From Granulicella mallensis (GTDB lineage: Bacteria > Acidobacteriota > Terriglobia > Terriglobales > Acidobacteriaceae), in NCBI RefSeq assembly GCF_014203225.1, contig NZ_JACHIO010000013.1, positions 140,106 to 204,105 on the forward strand: a stretch of 64,000 bases of DNA. The letters are read 5' to 3'. Position numbers and translations under genes: made by a program. How positions within the stretch are numbered: position 1 is the first letter of the stretch; each line of letters opens with the position of its first letter. This document shows, in pieces, positions 26,107-34,716 of this stretch. A model generated the notes under the pieces. It had not been told where the DNA came from and made no database searches. It saw nothing but the letters and a program-made list of their open reading frames with translations.

Positions 26107-26862
26107 GTGTCGAATCAACGTATAGCTCTCGTGACTGGGGCCAATCAGGGAGTCGGATTCCAGGTTGCGAAGGAACTCGCCGCCAATGGTGTGATGGTTT
26201 ATGTCGGGTCGCGCAATCTGGAGCGCGGCGAAGCTGCCGCGAAAGAGATCGGCAACGGTGCGATCGCGCTGCAGATCGATGTCACCGATCAGGCTTCGAT
26301 CCGTGCTGCGGCCGAGCGTGTCCGCACGGAGTTTGGCCGCCTTGATCTGCTTGTCAACAACGCAGCTATCTCGAACACAAGCAGGGGCGACCGCTCGCTC
26401 GAGGAGTTTTCCAAACTCACCCGTGCAAGCAAGATTTCTCTGGACGAGGTCCGCGCCATCTGGGAGACGAACGTCTTCGGTGCGCTTGCCGTGTATCAAG
26501 CCATGTTGCCACTCCTGCGGGAATCCGCGCACGCACATATCGTCAATGTCTCCAGCGGCGTAGGTTCACTGACTACGAATGCGAAGTCGGATTTCCAATA
26601 TCGCAAGATGTACAGCCCGGGCTATGCGGCCTCGAAGACAGCTTTGAACGCCATCACGCTAGCCATAATGATCGAACTGGAAGGCAGCGGGATCAAGGTC
26701 AACCTTGTATCCCCAGGCTTCACGAAAACGAATCTCAATGGCTATGCCGGGCTAGAGACACTTGAGGACGGCTCGCGCGAGGTAGTGCGGGTCGCGCTGC
26801 TCGGACCGGATGGTCCCACCGGAACCTTCACGCGCTGGGAAGGTGAAACGATCCCCTGGTAA
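26107..26862 (+). CDS. SDR-family oxidoreductase (carbonyl reductase-like)
   Basis: A 251-residue SDR. TGANQGVG (residues 10-17) is the cofactor loop, NNAA follows near 88, VNVSSGVG holds the catalytic Ser, and YAASKTALNA the YxxxK pair. The long insert before the catalytic Ser (RGDRSLEEFSKLTRASKISLDE) and the late TGTFTRWEGE are typical of the carbonyl reductase-like SDRs under TetR control. GTG start with AAGGAGGATACAAA upstream. First gene of a probable operon with the aldo/keto reductase at 26933, and target of the paired operators. Confidence 0.92.
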   Translation: MSNQRIALVTGANQGVGFQVAKELAANGVMVYVGSRNLERGEAAAKEIGNGAIALQIDVTDQASIRAAAERVRTEFGRLDLLVNNAAISNTSRGDRSLEEFSKLTRASKISLDEVRAIWETNVFGALAVYQAMLPLLRESAHAHIVNVSSGVGSLTTNAKSDFQYRKMYSPGYAASKTALNAITLAIMIELEGSGIKVNLVSPGFTKTNLNGYAGLETLEDGSREVVRVALLGPDGPTGTFTRWEGETIPW

Positions 26863-26932
26863 ATAGAAATTCCGTCCATGGAACCATCAAAGGCCGCTTC
26901 GGCCGCACAGCGAGAGAAGAAAGGAAACTGCC

Positions 26933-27958
26933 GTGAAATACCGCACGCTAGGCCGAACAGGCATCAAGGTCAGCCCATATTGCTTAGGAGCGATGATGTT
27001 CGGCGGCATCGCCAACTCCGATCACGACGACTGCATTCGTATCATCCACAAGGCCTTAGATTTCGGCATTAACTTCGTCGACACCGCCGATCGATACAGC
27101 AACGGAGAGTCGGAGGAGATCGTCGGCAAGGCGCTCAAGGGTCGTCGCCAAAATATCGTGCTGGCCACTAAGGTGAACGGCGCAATGGGAGAGGATCCAA
27201 ATCAGCAGGGCAATTCGCGCCGTTGGATCACACAGGCCGTGGAGGCGTCGTTGCGCCGTCTTCAGACCGACCACATCGATCTTTACCAGATCCACCGGCC
27301 CTCTCCCGATACCGACATCGAGGAGACGTTGTCGGTGCTCACGGACCTGATGCGCGCGGGCAAGGTGCTCGCCATCGGGTCATCGACGTTTCCTGCTTCC
27401 GAGATCGTGGAGGCGCAATGGGTGGCGGAGCACCGTGGCCTGGCTCGCTTCCGAACCGAGCAGCCACCTTATTCGATCCTCAACCGCAGTATCGAACAGG
27501 AGGTTCTGCCCATCTGCGAGAAGTATGGGATGGGCGCGCTGGTCTGGAGCCCGCTGGCGAAGGGTATGCTCACCGGGCGCTACCGCAAGGGGCACTCTCT
27601 GCCGGAGAGCCTGCGCGTCAAAGTCTTTCCCAAACAGATGTCCGACGAGCGCAATCTGGAGGCGGTCGAACGCCTCATCCCCATCGCCGAGGGAGCCGGG
27701 ATTTCGTTGACGCATATGGCGATGGCGTTTGTGATGGCTCACCCCGGTGTAACATCGGCGATTCTCGGTCCACGCACGATGCAACAGCTGGACGATCTGC
27801 TCGCCGGTGCCGAAGTTGCGCTTAGCGACGAAATCCTGGATAGGATCGACGAGGTCGTTGCGCCGGGGACCGACGCGGGGCCGATGGGCGCACTCTACAC
27901 TCCGCCCGCAGTAACTCAGGCGAGTTTACGGCGTCGTCCAGATCGGGTTGCAGTTTGA
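26933..27958 (+). CDS. Aldo/keto reductase
   Basis: A 341-residue TIM-barrel oxidoreductase. The Asp-Tyr pair is in FVDTADRYSNGESEEIVG (Asp then Tyr four residues on), the Lys in LATKVNG, and the His in DLYQIHRPSPDT; the NADPH site lies in the C-terminal AILGPRTMQQLDDL. It reduces aldehydes or ketones with NADPH in the cytoplasm. GTG start with AGGAAA upstream. It is 70 bases after the SDR gene and probably induced with it when the TetR repressor is released. Confidence 0.92.
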   Translation: MKYRTLGRTGIKVSPYCLGAMMFGGIANSDHDDCIRIIHKALDFGINFVDTADRYSNGESEEIVGKALKGRRQNIVLATKVNGAMGEDPNQQGNSRRWITQAVEASLRRLQTDHIDLYQIHRPSPDTDIEETLSVLTDLMRAGKVLAIGSSTFPASEIVEAQWVAEHRGLARFRTEQPPYSILNRSIEQEVLPICEKYGMGALVWSPLAKGMLTGRYRKGHSLPESLRVKVFPKQMSDERNLEAVERLIPIAEGAGISLTHMAMAFVMAHPGVTSAILGPRTMQQLDDLLAGAEVALSDEILDRIDEVVAPGTDAGPMGALYTPPAVTQASLRRRPDRVAV

Positions 27959-28139
27959 CCCGATTCACGATCGTATGACAACTTTCTTAGAACCTCGCGA
28001 CTACGAAGAGTATCTCGCACCATCCAAAAGACCACACGTTCACCTCTTGCGCATCATGGCGGCAAACAAGATGAAAGCACGGCTCGTCAATGCCACGCCA
28101 ATCACTAGCCAGCAAGTAAGGCTCTTCGATAGCCAATGA
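27948..28139 (+). pseudogene. C-terminal remnant of a SRAP (YedK/HMCES-like) protein
   Basis: The segment HDRMTTFLEPRDYEEYLAP, then the HLLRI region and NATPITSQQVRLFDSQ, corresponds to the end of SOS-response-associated SRAP proteins, which crosslink to abasic sites through an N-terminal Cys. The N-terminal two thirds, including the Cys2 and the catalytic Glu, are absent. It begins inside the end of the aldo/keto reductase gene, which suggests a deletion joined two genes. Confidence 0.7.
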
Positions 28140-28219
28140 GCAAGACGGCCGCGAGACTGGAAACGGCCCTTAGCTTGCTTTTATCTTCGCTACACCCGCG
28201 ACGGATGCTTCCGCCAATT

Positions 28220-28921
28220 TCATTGCGCGTCGGTAGAATCGTTATCTGGCGGACCGGATTTTTCTTTTACCGATGCCGATGATTGAGTATTGGGTTTTGG
28301 AGTTTCAGGAATCGTAAGCACTGGCGGTTTGACCTTGTACCGAATGCGCCAATACCACTGCTTCCAGGGAGCAATCCAATTCTTTCTCCGGACCCTCCAC
28401 GGAAGTCCCTTGTCCATTCGTAAGGTTTTCCAATGGGTGAAGTTCCGGTACGTCTGGATGGTCTGTTCACTCAGGTCCGCCACCACGACGGTGACATTGG
28501 CCACGACTCCCCCTTCCGCATACACACGAAAGCCTTTTGCTTCGTATCGCTCTCGTAAATCGAAACGAAATGCAATCGACTCGTCAGGCGGAAGTATGTG
28601 CCTTTCGTACATTAGGAAGTCATCGTCAGTCACTACTGATTCGATATGGCATTCCAACCGTATGTCGAGAATGATGAACGGTTGAGTCCCGACGTTTTTT
28701 ATCTCAAACCGTCCCGTCGGAAAGAATGAATCAACCGCTATTTCGATAGTCAATATGGGCTGCACAATGGCGCGGGTCTGATTGGCCATCGCCTTTGCCA
28801 TACGTGCCGTCAGGTATGCGTACCAGGCTGTGATGACGACGAGGCAGAATGTGGCACGGGAAGCCCCGTCTTTGATAAACCACGCGAACAGGCGTATCCA
28901 ATGGTTGTCCAGAGTGTGCAT
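28220..28921 (-). CDS. Membrane-anchored protein of unknown function
   Basis: A 233-residue protein with one hydrophobic segment at about residues 22-40 (TFCLVVITAWYAYLTARM), then a helix and a beta-rich domain (IVQPILTIEIAVDSFFPTG, then KNVGTQPFIILDIRLEC) that resembles the soluble domain of many phage-defence-island or exported hypothetical proteins. The tail is basic and proline-rich. No catalytic motif is seen. It stands at the edge of the degraded island with no operon partner. Confidence 0.6.
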   Translation of the reverse strand: MHTLDNHWIRLFAWFIKDGASRATFCLVVITAWYAYLTARMAKAMANQTRAIVQPILTIEIAVDSFFPTGRFEIKNVGTQPFIILDIRLECHIESVVTDDDFLMYERHILPPDESIAFRFDLRERYEAKGFRVYAEGGVVANVTVVVADLSEQTIQTYRNFTHWKTLRMDKGLPWRVRRKNWIAPWKQWYWRIRYKVKPPVLTIPETPKPNTQSSASVKEKSGPPDNDSTDAQ

Positions 28922-29229
28922 TAGGAATAGTGAATCATATGCTTTGTCCCGTGAGACTCGCTACTGCATTCCGTATAAGTTTGGTGGACGACTCAGACCT
29001 TGGCTGGATGATCCAGTGTGCATCTGAGTATCCGCCGTGCGCGAACAGGTTGCCGCGCTCTCCTATTGGCACTTAGAGACCACTGTGCCAGAACGTAGAT
29101 TGCCCAGCATGACTACACCGGTAATATAGAGATCCGCCGACTCCAGGGGAGACCGCCGTAGAGTGGCCCCTGCAGTATGGGCGCAAGAGGACAAACCTCT
29201 TTGGTTTTTCCCCTTGACCGCTTTTCCCG
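28922..29229. other. Intergenic, no feature seen
   Basis: A 308-base gap with no credible gene, repeat or hairpin; it probably includes the promoter of the minus-strand gene at 28921. Confidence 0.4.
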
Positions 29230-29508
29230 CTATGTCTTTTCGCTCACGATATCTCTTTGTTCAAAAGCGTCTGTCGCCCACCTCGCCACCTCTACAACCC
29301 CGGTGAACTGATGTTGTTCACCCGATGGAGTGGTCAGAGAATACGCATTCGTTTTAACTTCTTCAGATATGTTCGGCCTTGTAGCAAGCCCCACCGCCCA
29401 GACACAGAAGCATCGCAAATTGCAGAAGTACATCTCCCCGACCGTATCCTTCAGGACGAAAGAGGGGTCCCCTTCTGCGCGATGTTGGGAGCCCCGGTTA
29501 GGTTCTCT
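29230..29508 (-). CDS. Small cysteine-containing protein, 5' end fused to integrase remnant
   Basis: About 90 codons are open, with a conserved-looking core GEMYFCNLRCFCVWAVGLAT that could hold a zinc or iron-sulfur site through CxxxCxC, followed by TPSGEQHQFTGVVEVARWATDAFEQ. No own start codon with ribosome site is visible; the frame runs upstream into the recombinase remnant. It is likely a formerly independent gene whose start was lost, or a pseudogene. Family not recognised. Confidence 0.4.
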   Translation of the reverse strand, partial: REPNRGSQHRAEGDPSFVLKDTVGEMYFCNLRCFCVWAVGLATRPNISEEVKTNAYSLTTPSGEQHQFTGVVEVARWATDAFEQRDIVSEKT

Positions 29509-29719
29509 GCCTCCTCGGCCCCGAGCCTCCCAGACCATCTTTCGGATACTGGAGAGGCGGACGTTCATCGTTGAGGCGGAAAGCCGGCCATGGTCGCCCG
29601 GTACTCCGTCAGGAGTGATCCGGTCAGTGGCCGCGACCGGCCGAAAGGGCAAACAGGTCGTCGAAGGCCTTCGTGTAGTTTCGGCGGGTGTGGGGAGAGA
29701 CCACCAACTCCAGGACCAT
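29509..29719 (-). pseudogene. Tyrosine recombinase N-terminal remnant with two frameshifts
   Basis: From ATG 29719 the sequence reads SPHTRRNYTKAFDDLFALSAG, then after a frameshift RPLTGSLLTEYRATMAG, then after another RLSASTMNVRLSSIRKMVWEARGRG. This is the SAM-like N-terminal domain of site-specific integrases; the catalytic domain with Arg, His and Tyr is missing. It marks a lost integrative element next to the Mrr-like gene. Confidence 0.7.
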
Positions 29720-29794
29720 CTTCCGCAGCTCGGGTTAGAGCACCAGCCACAACAGCCCGCCCTCCCCTAGTAGTTTGAAGGGTAAGATCACGTC

Positions 29795-31630
29795 ATGCCC
29801 GAGGAACTAGTCCTAATACTGGTTGTGCTTGGCGTCGCTGGATGGATCATCTACGCGGTCGCAAAAGCCATAGTGGAGGCAACTCAAGCTACTCACAAAG
29901 AGATCACCGAATCTCTAACCAGAGCCAATGCGACTCGCTTCCTCAAGAAGAAAGAACGTCTTAGAGCTTTCGTTCGGATAAATCTCCCCGCAGAACTGGA
30001 ACGCACTGACCAGACGATCACCCAGCTCGAGGCCGCGTTCGCAGCACGACGGAACACCTCGAAATGGGTGGCGCATCGGCCAACGTGGCAAAAGGTGCCC
30101 TTCAAAGCCTTCGCTGCCCCGACGCAGAATGCACAATCGACCGAGATGAACGTTCGGGAGCTTGCTTTGATCCTTCGCCCGAACGCTGAACCGTGGCACG
30201 AGAAAGAAAATAGGATGTTGGGAAGCGACTGTTCGTATCCGTGGCAGCCTCCGTCCTCCTCGCACTGTCTCGAGTTGGAAACGTTCACCATTTCCGAAAT
30301 ACGAATGGAATTCGCCATATTTGAGGCAAGCTCGAAAAACATCCGCGAGAAAGATCTGGATCGCTTCTTTGGCAATGAGCGCGGAGAAGTCGAGCGCTAC
30401 AACGAGAAACGTCGATTATTGCTCTTTAGATACGAGAAGCTTGCCAACTCTGTGGCGGCGTGGAACGCTAAAGAAAGACAACAGTGGACACAATATCGTG
30501 ATTCATCTATCGCTTTCGAAAAAGAAGAGATGGCAAAGTTCCAAGACGCGGCTCGGGCATACAAGGATGAGTGCATCGCAGAGAACACTCGCCTGCGCGA
30601 GGTCCTCAACGGCTTTCGTGCAGGACAGAAACAGCAAGTAATAGATCGACTAGATTACATTGTTGGCTCCATCGAATGGCCGGTATCAATGCCGCGGGTG
30701 TGGCAAGCCGATTATGACGAAGTGCAACACATTCTCATTGTCGAAATTGAGCTGCCGAACATAGTTCATAGGCCACCAGCAAAGTTCGTTGAACAGAGGA
30801 TTGGCCTTGTTGCAAAGCCTCTTAATCAGAAAGAATGTGGTGAATTCATCCCACAGTTTCATCCAGCGATCATGCTCAGAGCAGCTTTCGAGATATTCCG
30901 AAATGCTGATAGCAGCGTCGTCCAGCTCTTGGCTTTGAATGGCTGGGTCAGTTTCCACCACCCACATACCGGTCTCGACACGAGAGCATACACGGCAACT
31001 CTCCTTGTCGAGCGGGAGCAGATCGCTTCCCTGAACCTAAACAGAATCGATCCCTTGGCTGCCTTTCAGGCGCTGAAAGGTAAATCAGCAGGAAAGCTGA
31101 TCGAGATTATTCCCATCGAACCGGCCCTCAATATGAAACGAACTGATTCTCGCTTCGTGGCCGCCAGAGACGTGTTGGAATCCCTCGGAACGAACACCAA
31201 CCTTGCTGCGATGGACTGGCAAGACTTCGAACACCTGATTCGCGAGTTATTCGAGAAGGAATTTTCCGGGCGTGGCACTGAAGTGAAGATTACCCAAACG
31301 AGCAGAGACCGAGGGGTGGACGCTATAGTTTTCAATCCTGACCCAATCCACGGCGGGAAGTACATCATCCAAGCAAAGCGCTATACCAACACAGTGGACG
31401 TGAGCGCAGTTCGCGACCTTTGCGCCGTCGTCCGCAAGGAGGGTGCGTCACGTGGCATTCTCGTCACAACTAGCACCTACGGAGCAGATGCATATACCTT
31501 CGCGAACAATGAACCGATCACCCTCTTGGATGGGGCTCAACTCCTCGGGCTCTTGCAAAAGCACGGCTATCAGTTTCGCGTCGATCTCGCCGAAGCGCGA
31601 CGCATGAAAGCTGAACAGACTGATCTATGA
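29795..31630 (+). CDS. Mrr-like restriction endonuclease with N-terminal membrane helix
   Basis: A 611-residue protein. Residues 3-25 form a hydrophobic helix, residues about 30-290 are charged and coiled-coil-prone, a middle domain follows, and residues about 480-600 form a PD-(D/E)XK nuclease: FEHLIRELFEKEF, Asp509 in RGVDAIV, and Gln526-Ala-Lys528 in IIQAKRY. Such Mrr-cat domains cut modified or foreign DNA. Anchoring at the membrane suggests defence against incoming phage DNA or a damage response. There is no methylase partner. It follows an integrase remnant, as expected of an accessory island. The target is unknown. Confidence 0.8.
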   Translation: MPEELVLILVVLGVAGWIIYAVAKAIVEATQATHKEITESLTRANATRFLKKKERLRAFVRINLPAELERTDQTITQLEAAFAARRNTSKWVAHRPTWQKVPFKAFAAPTQNAQSTEMNVRELALILRPNAEPWHEKENRMLGSDCSYPWQPPSSSHCLELETFTISEIRMEFAIFEASSKNIREKDLDRFFGNERGEVERYNEKRRLLLFRYEKLANSVAAWNAKERQQWTQYRDSSIAFEKEEMAKFQDAARAYKDECIAENTRLREVLNGFRAGQKQQVIDRLDYIVGSIEWPVSMPRVWQADYDEVQHILIVEIELPNIVHRPPAKFVEQRIGLVAKPLNQKECGEFIPQFHPAIMLRAAFEIFRNADSSVVQLLALNGWVSFHHPHTGLDTRAYTATLLVEREQIASLNLNRIDPLAAFQALKGKSAGKLIEIIPIEPALNMKRTDSRFVAARDVLESLGTNTNLAAMDWQDFEHLIRELFEKEFSGRGTEVKITQTSRDRGVDAIVFNPDPIHGGKYIIQAKRYTNTVDVSAVRDLCAVVRKEGASRGILVTTSTYGADAYTFANNEPITLLDGAQLLGLLQKHGYQFRVDLAEARRMKAEQTDL

Positions 31631-32223
31631 TCTTTCGCCCTGGGGATGCTGCGTCAGCTGCCTTTGCTGCTTTCCCTATACCCCGGGTGATACAGCATCA
31701 CCAGCGTTAGAAAGATCACTACACCAACCGTATCGCCTGCGAGAAGGCCATGCTTGGAGAGCCCGGAGGACTTGCCGCCGACCGTTTCAAGTTAGAAGTT
31801 GGGTGCTTTTGACTAAAACCCCGAAAGTCAATTAGGACCATCTTGGGTCACAACACTAAACGTCAAAAATCGTACGCTTAGGCTCCGTTACGCAAACCTG
31901 TTGCCAGTCGAGAAGGGATGTAAGCCCAAACCCCCAGAAAATTCCGCGACCTTTAGACCATGCTATTCGTCGTCGCCAGACGATCCTTCAATGCCGCGGG
32001 TGGGGTGGCGGCCCATCTTGGTTACGCAAATAGCGCGTAATGAGTCTCCGATGACCGAATGCGCTGGCCAGCTTTTGGGCGTGTCGGCCAGAGCGGTCGC
32101 AACCACGGCGGCAACGCCAAAGGCTACACCGAATACAGAGGTTTTTTCACGTCGAAGGTCGTGGAACCGTTTAGCTTGAAGCTGATCCATTATCATTGTG
32201 CCGAATAGGATGAGGAACTCTTT
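31631..32223. other. Intergenic with debris
   Basis: A 593-base stretch. On the minus strand near 31640-31790 lies an open segment ending LAGDTVGVVIFLTLVMLYHP with no start, probably the tail of a lost membrane protein. A half repeat CCCCGAAAGTCA is at 31819-31830. A minus-strand frame at 31963-32196 has one hydrophobic helix but no ribosome site; it is not called. Confidence 0.4.
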
Positions 32224-32412
32224 ATGTCAACGACGTCAAAAGACTGTAACGATGCTTGGAAAAAAGGATATATTGACGGCTATAAATCGGTCCGAGGAAC
32301 GTCTCCGTCGGTGCCATCGCGACCAGGCACCTACCCAGCAGCAACCCTAAATCAAGTCGCTTATTTTTATCAATTGGCTTATGTCGCTGGGAAGAAGGCG
32401 GCGGCAAGATGA
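32224..32412 (+). CDS. Small soluble protein of unknown function
   Basis: Sixty-two residues, ATG with GAGGAA ribosome site. A helix with Lys/Asp (NDAWKKGYIDGYKSV), a proline-rich middle (PSVPSRPGTYP) and a second helix (QVAYFYQLAYVAGKKAA) suggest a helical hairpin. Similar tyrosine-rich small proteins occur on acidobacterial islands, but no function is known to me. Confidence 0.6.
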   Translation: MSTTSKDCNDAWKKGYIDGYKSVRGTSPSVPSRPGTYPAATLNQVAYFYQLAYVAGKKAAAR

Positions 32413-32589
32413 GTCATAATGTAGGGAAGCAACACCTTATAGCCTCCCTAGTATGCTGGCAGGTGAACTCGACGAATTCACCTTTTGACTGCTGATGCTT
32501 GACTCCACGGGACAGTGTCTCGATGGGCAGAACTCTCCAACCACATCGGGTCACCAACCTTAATTACGGATACGGATTGGAGTTTGATC

Positions 32590-33450
32590 ATGTCTTGGCT
32601 TGGCCAGGTTATCAGGGCGTGGAGAGCGGGTCTTCGTGGGGAGAATCTCGATGATTGGAATGATCTAGAGTGGCCGGATTTGAATAATGGAGGAGCTGGG
32701 GATGAGTTAAATGACGACTCAGGTGCTGCCATCCGTCAAATTGATATTAGTTTGATCGGAAATCTGCTCGTGAAGGGGACGACTCAGATCGCTGCCGACT
32801 CAGCCATCGCCGTAGCATAGGAAGGTGGCTGGGATTACAGGCTAGTTGATGCCAGCGCGTTCGGCCCTATGGCAGAATTGACTGCGGAACTGACGGGCAT
32901 TATGCCCGGCCATCTGCTAATCCTGATGAACATCCAGACGCTCCCTCCACCATTCGTAGAGTGCTTGATTCATGCACTGGAAAACCAATCGATATTGGTC
33001 AGGATTTCGTCGAACCTCACCATCGAAGTTCCAATCTATTCATTTCCAATTTTCGCCACCTGTACGAACATAGATTACTGTTCCCCAAAGTTGCTGGCGC
33101 ATTTCCCTGTACAACTCGACGCCGAGACGGGATTGATTGAAACAATTGATCGGGAGGACATTCCTGATGTTTCGGGACCGGACGTCAACTTAAATGATCC
33201 GCGATCTATGAGTAGCGATGCGGCACTGCTTCTGTTGGGTTTGGCCCCAGGCACCTCCGTAGTAGAAATTCGGCAGGCTTATCGTAGGAAGATCGCTGAA
33301 TGGCATCCTGACAAACTTGAAGGAATGGCCTCTGAGCTAAAAGTCTTTGCCACTGAACGAATGAAGATGCTGAACGCCGCGTATGAATTGCTTATGATCA
33401 AACCTCCTGTAAGACCTTATGCTGACGCCAGCAGCAACAGCAACGGGTAA
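32590..33450 (+). pseudogene. RuvB-like AAA+ domain fused to a J domain, split by in-frame TAG
   Basis: Two open parts share one frame: 32590-32820 ends at TAG, and codons continue from 32821 to 33450. The joined product reads like RuvB-type AAA+: LIGNLLVKGTTQ stands at the Walker A position, ...DASAFGPMAELTAELTGIMPGHLLILMNIQ at Walker B, PPPFVECLIHALEN and the sensor 1-like FATCTN follow. Walker A lacks the Gly-Lys-Thr and Walker B lacks Asp-Glu, so no ATP hydrolysis is expected. A J domain closes the protein, with HPD in AEWHPDKL (about 150 codons after the TAG). The TAG could be a mutation or a recoded stop; internal ATG 32869 would give an independent J protein. Confidence 0.6.
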
Positions 33451-33543
33451 ACGAGAAGCTGATTCAGAGGACGATAGCATGACAAGGATGACGTAGGGCA
33501 TTTTCAGAGGTCAGGTGTGCTATGCTTCCGCAGGAAATCATCC

Positions 33544-33741
33544 ATGTCCCTGTACGTCGGAGTCATCTGCAAACGTCCTACCTGTAACCGGTTCATCTGC
33601 CTTCCCCTCCAACGGTTCCAGGGCGCCGCCATCGCCTACGAGGTCGCAGGCGATCACTCCTGTTCGCACTGTGGAGAGCTGCATTCGTACAGCAATCAGG
33701 ATGCGGTCGACGAGCATGGCAATTCGATCGCCGAAGTGTGA
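33544..33741 (+). CDS. Small zinc-ribbon-like protein
   Basis: Sixty-five residues with two cysteine groups, CKRPTCNRFIC and CSHCGELH, which together can bind one zinc ion. An AGGAAA site precedes the ATG. Comparable small zinc-ribbon proteins occur near mobile genes. No function is assigned. Confidence 0.55.
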   Translation: MSLYVGVICKRPTCNRFICLPLQRFQGAAIAYEVAGDHSCSHCGELHSYSNQDAVDEHGNSIAEV

Positions 33742-33871
33742 TCCCCGCATGCCGCCCGAGATCGAACTCGCCCCACCGCTCTCTCCCAGTTCTTCTCCTG
33801 TGCTCGTCCCGCCAGACAACGCCGCCCCACAGTCGAACGGCCTGAACGCCGCCCCAGGGCCAGGGTTGAGA

Positions 33872-33897
33872 GTAATAGCAACTATAGTTGCTATTAC
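33872..33897. promoter_or_regulatory. 26-base palindrome before XRE gene 1
   Basis: GTAATAGCAACTATAGTTGCTATTAC is a perfect 26-base palindrome whose core CAACTATAGTTG (33879-33890) recurs twice at 34607 and 34636. The core ends 37 bases before the GTG of the XRE gene at 33928. It is the likely operator of that regulator. Confidence 0.8.
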
Positions 33898-33927
33898 GTT
33901 CGCTAGCCATCCCCACACGATGGTTAT

Positions 33928-34209
33928 GTGCCAAAACCCGTCGGAGCAGACAAGAAACGCAAGACTACGACGCCTAATCAGGTGTTTGGTACTGCTGTGA
34001 CTGAGAAGCGGGTGTCACATGATCTTTCACAAGCCACCTTGGCGGCTACGCTGGGCTATAGCAACTACTATTTGGGCAAAATAGAACGCGGTCACGCAAA
34101 TATCACGTGCGATGTCATGTCCGCGATCAGCAGCTATTTCCAGATGTCAATTGGGCAGTTCTGGACTTTTGCCGAAGCACTGCCAAGGAAATCGCCTAGT
34201 GGAAGGTAG
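33928..34209 (+). CDS. XRE-family regulator, paralogue 1
   Basis: Ninety-three residues with a Cro/C1-type helix-turn-helix (LSQATLAATLGYSNYYLGKIERG, about residues 34-56) and short arms. It starts at GTG 33928, in MPKPVGADKKRK, and is a paralogue of the protein at 34285-34569: both begin M.KPVG..K.RK.TTP, share the HTH and end F...AE..P. The upstream palindrome is 37 bases from the start in both genes. It faces its paralogue tail to tail. Confidence 0.88.
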   Translation: MPKPVGADKKRKTTTPNQVFGTAVTEKRVSHDLSQATLAATLGYSNYYLGKIERGHANITCDVMSAISSYFQMSIGQFWTFAEALPRKSPSGR

Positions 34210-34284
34210 AATCTGCCGGGAATGATTCTCAGCGCAGATCCAAGAGCAATTGCTCCTGGAAAGAAAACGATTCAAGGTTGTCTC

Positions 34285-34569
34285 TTATGAATCAACAGCT
34301 TGGCTGGTCGGTGCATTCTCTGCATATGCCCAAAAACGACTGAGCGGCAGCAAATCGTAGTAGCTGACGATTGCGTACATGATATCGAAGGAAAAATTCT
34401 CTTTACCTTGTTCGATGTTTCGCAGGTAGAACTCTTCACAGCCAACTTTTGCCGCTACCACCGATTGTGAAATCTTCTTCTCGATTCGGAGTTGCGTGAT
34501 GGCAGCGCCAAAGCGCTCCCTAGGAGTCGTAGACTTTCGTATTTTGCCGACCCCAACCGGTTTTGCCAC
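34285..34569 (-). CDS. XRE-family regulator, paralogue 2
   Basis: Ninety-four residues, paralogue of the XRE protein at 33928 (about half of the residues alike). The helix-turn-helix is ISQSVVAAKVGCEEFYLRNIEQG. It starts at GTG 34569, again 37 bases from a CAACTATAGTTG palindrome. It is convergent with its paralogue and divergent from the sigma factor gene at 34717, so it may control that gene too. Confidence 0.88.
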   Translation of the reverse strand: MAKPVGVGKIRKSTTPRERFGAAITQLRIEKKISQSVVAAKVGCEEFYLRNIEQGKENFSFDIMYAIVSYYDLLPLSRFWAYAENAPTSQAVDS

Positions 34570-34605
34570 AAACCAATCGTGCAGCCAGTCATCTGAATTG
34601 AACTA

Positions 34606-34647
34606 GCAACTATAGTTGCGTATACTTCGTTTCAGCAACTATAGTTG
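34606..34647. promoter_or_regulatory. Two CAACTATAGTTG operators in a shared promoter region
   Basis: GCAACTATAGTTGC (34606-34619) and CAACTATAGTTG (34636-34647), centre to centre 29 bases, lie between divergent genes: XRE paralogue 2 and the ECF sigma factor of the lasso cluster. The same core lies before XRE paralogue 1. Confidence 0.8.
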
Positions 34648-34716
34648 GATACTCGTTCCGCGCAACGACATCATTCATCACCCCAGTCATTTATCGGAAG
34701 TGCAAAGGGAAGAGCA

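Noticed and set aside
31963..32196. Minus-strand frame with a hydrophobic helix
   Set aside because: No ribosome site and no family resemblance; left as uncertain intergenic DNA.
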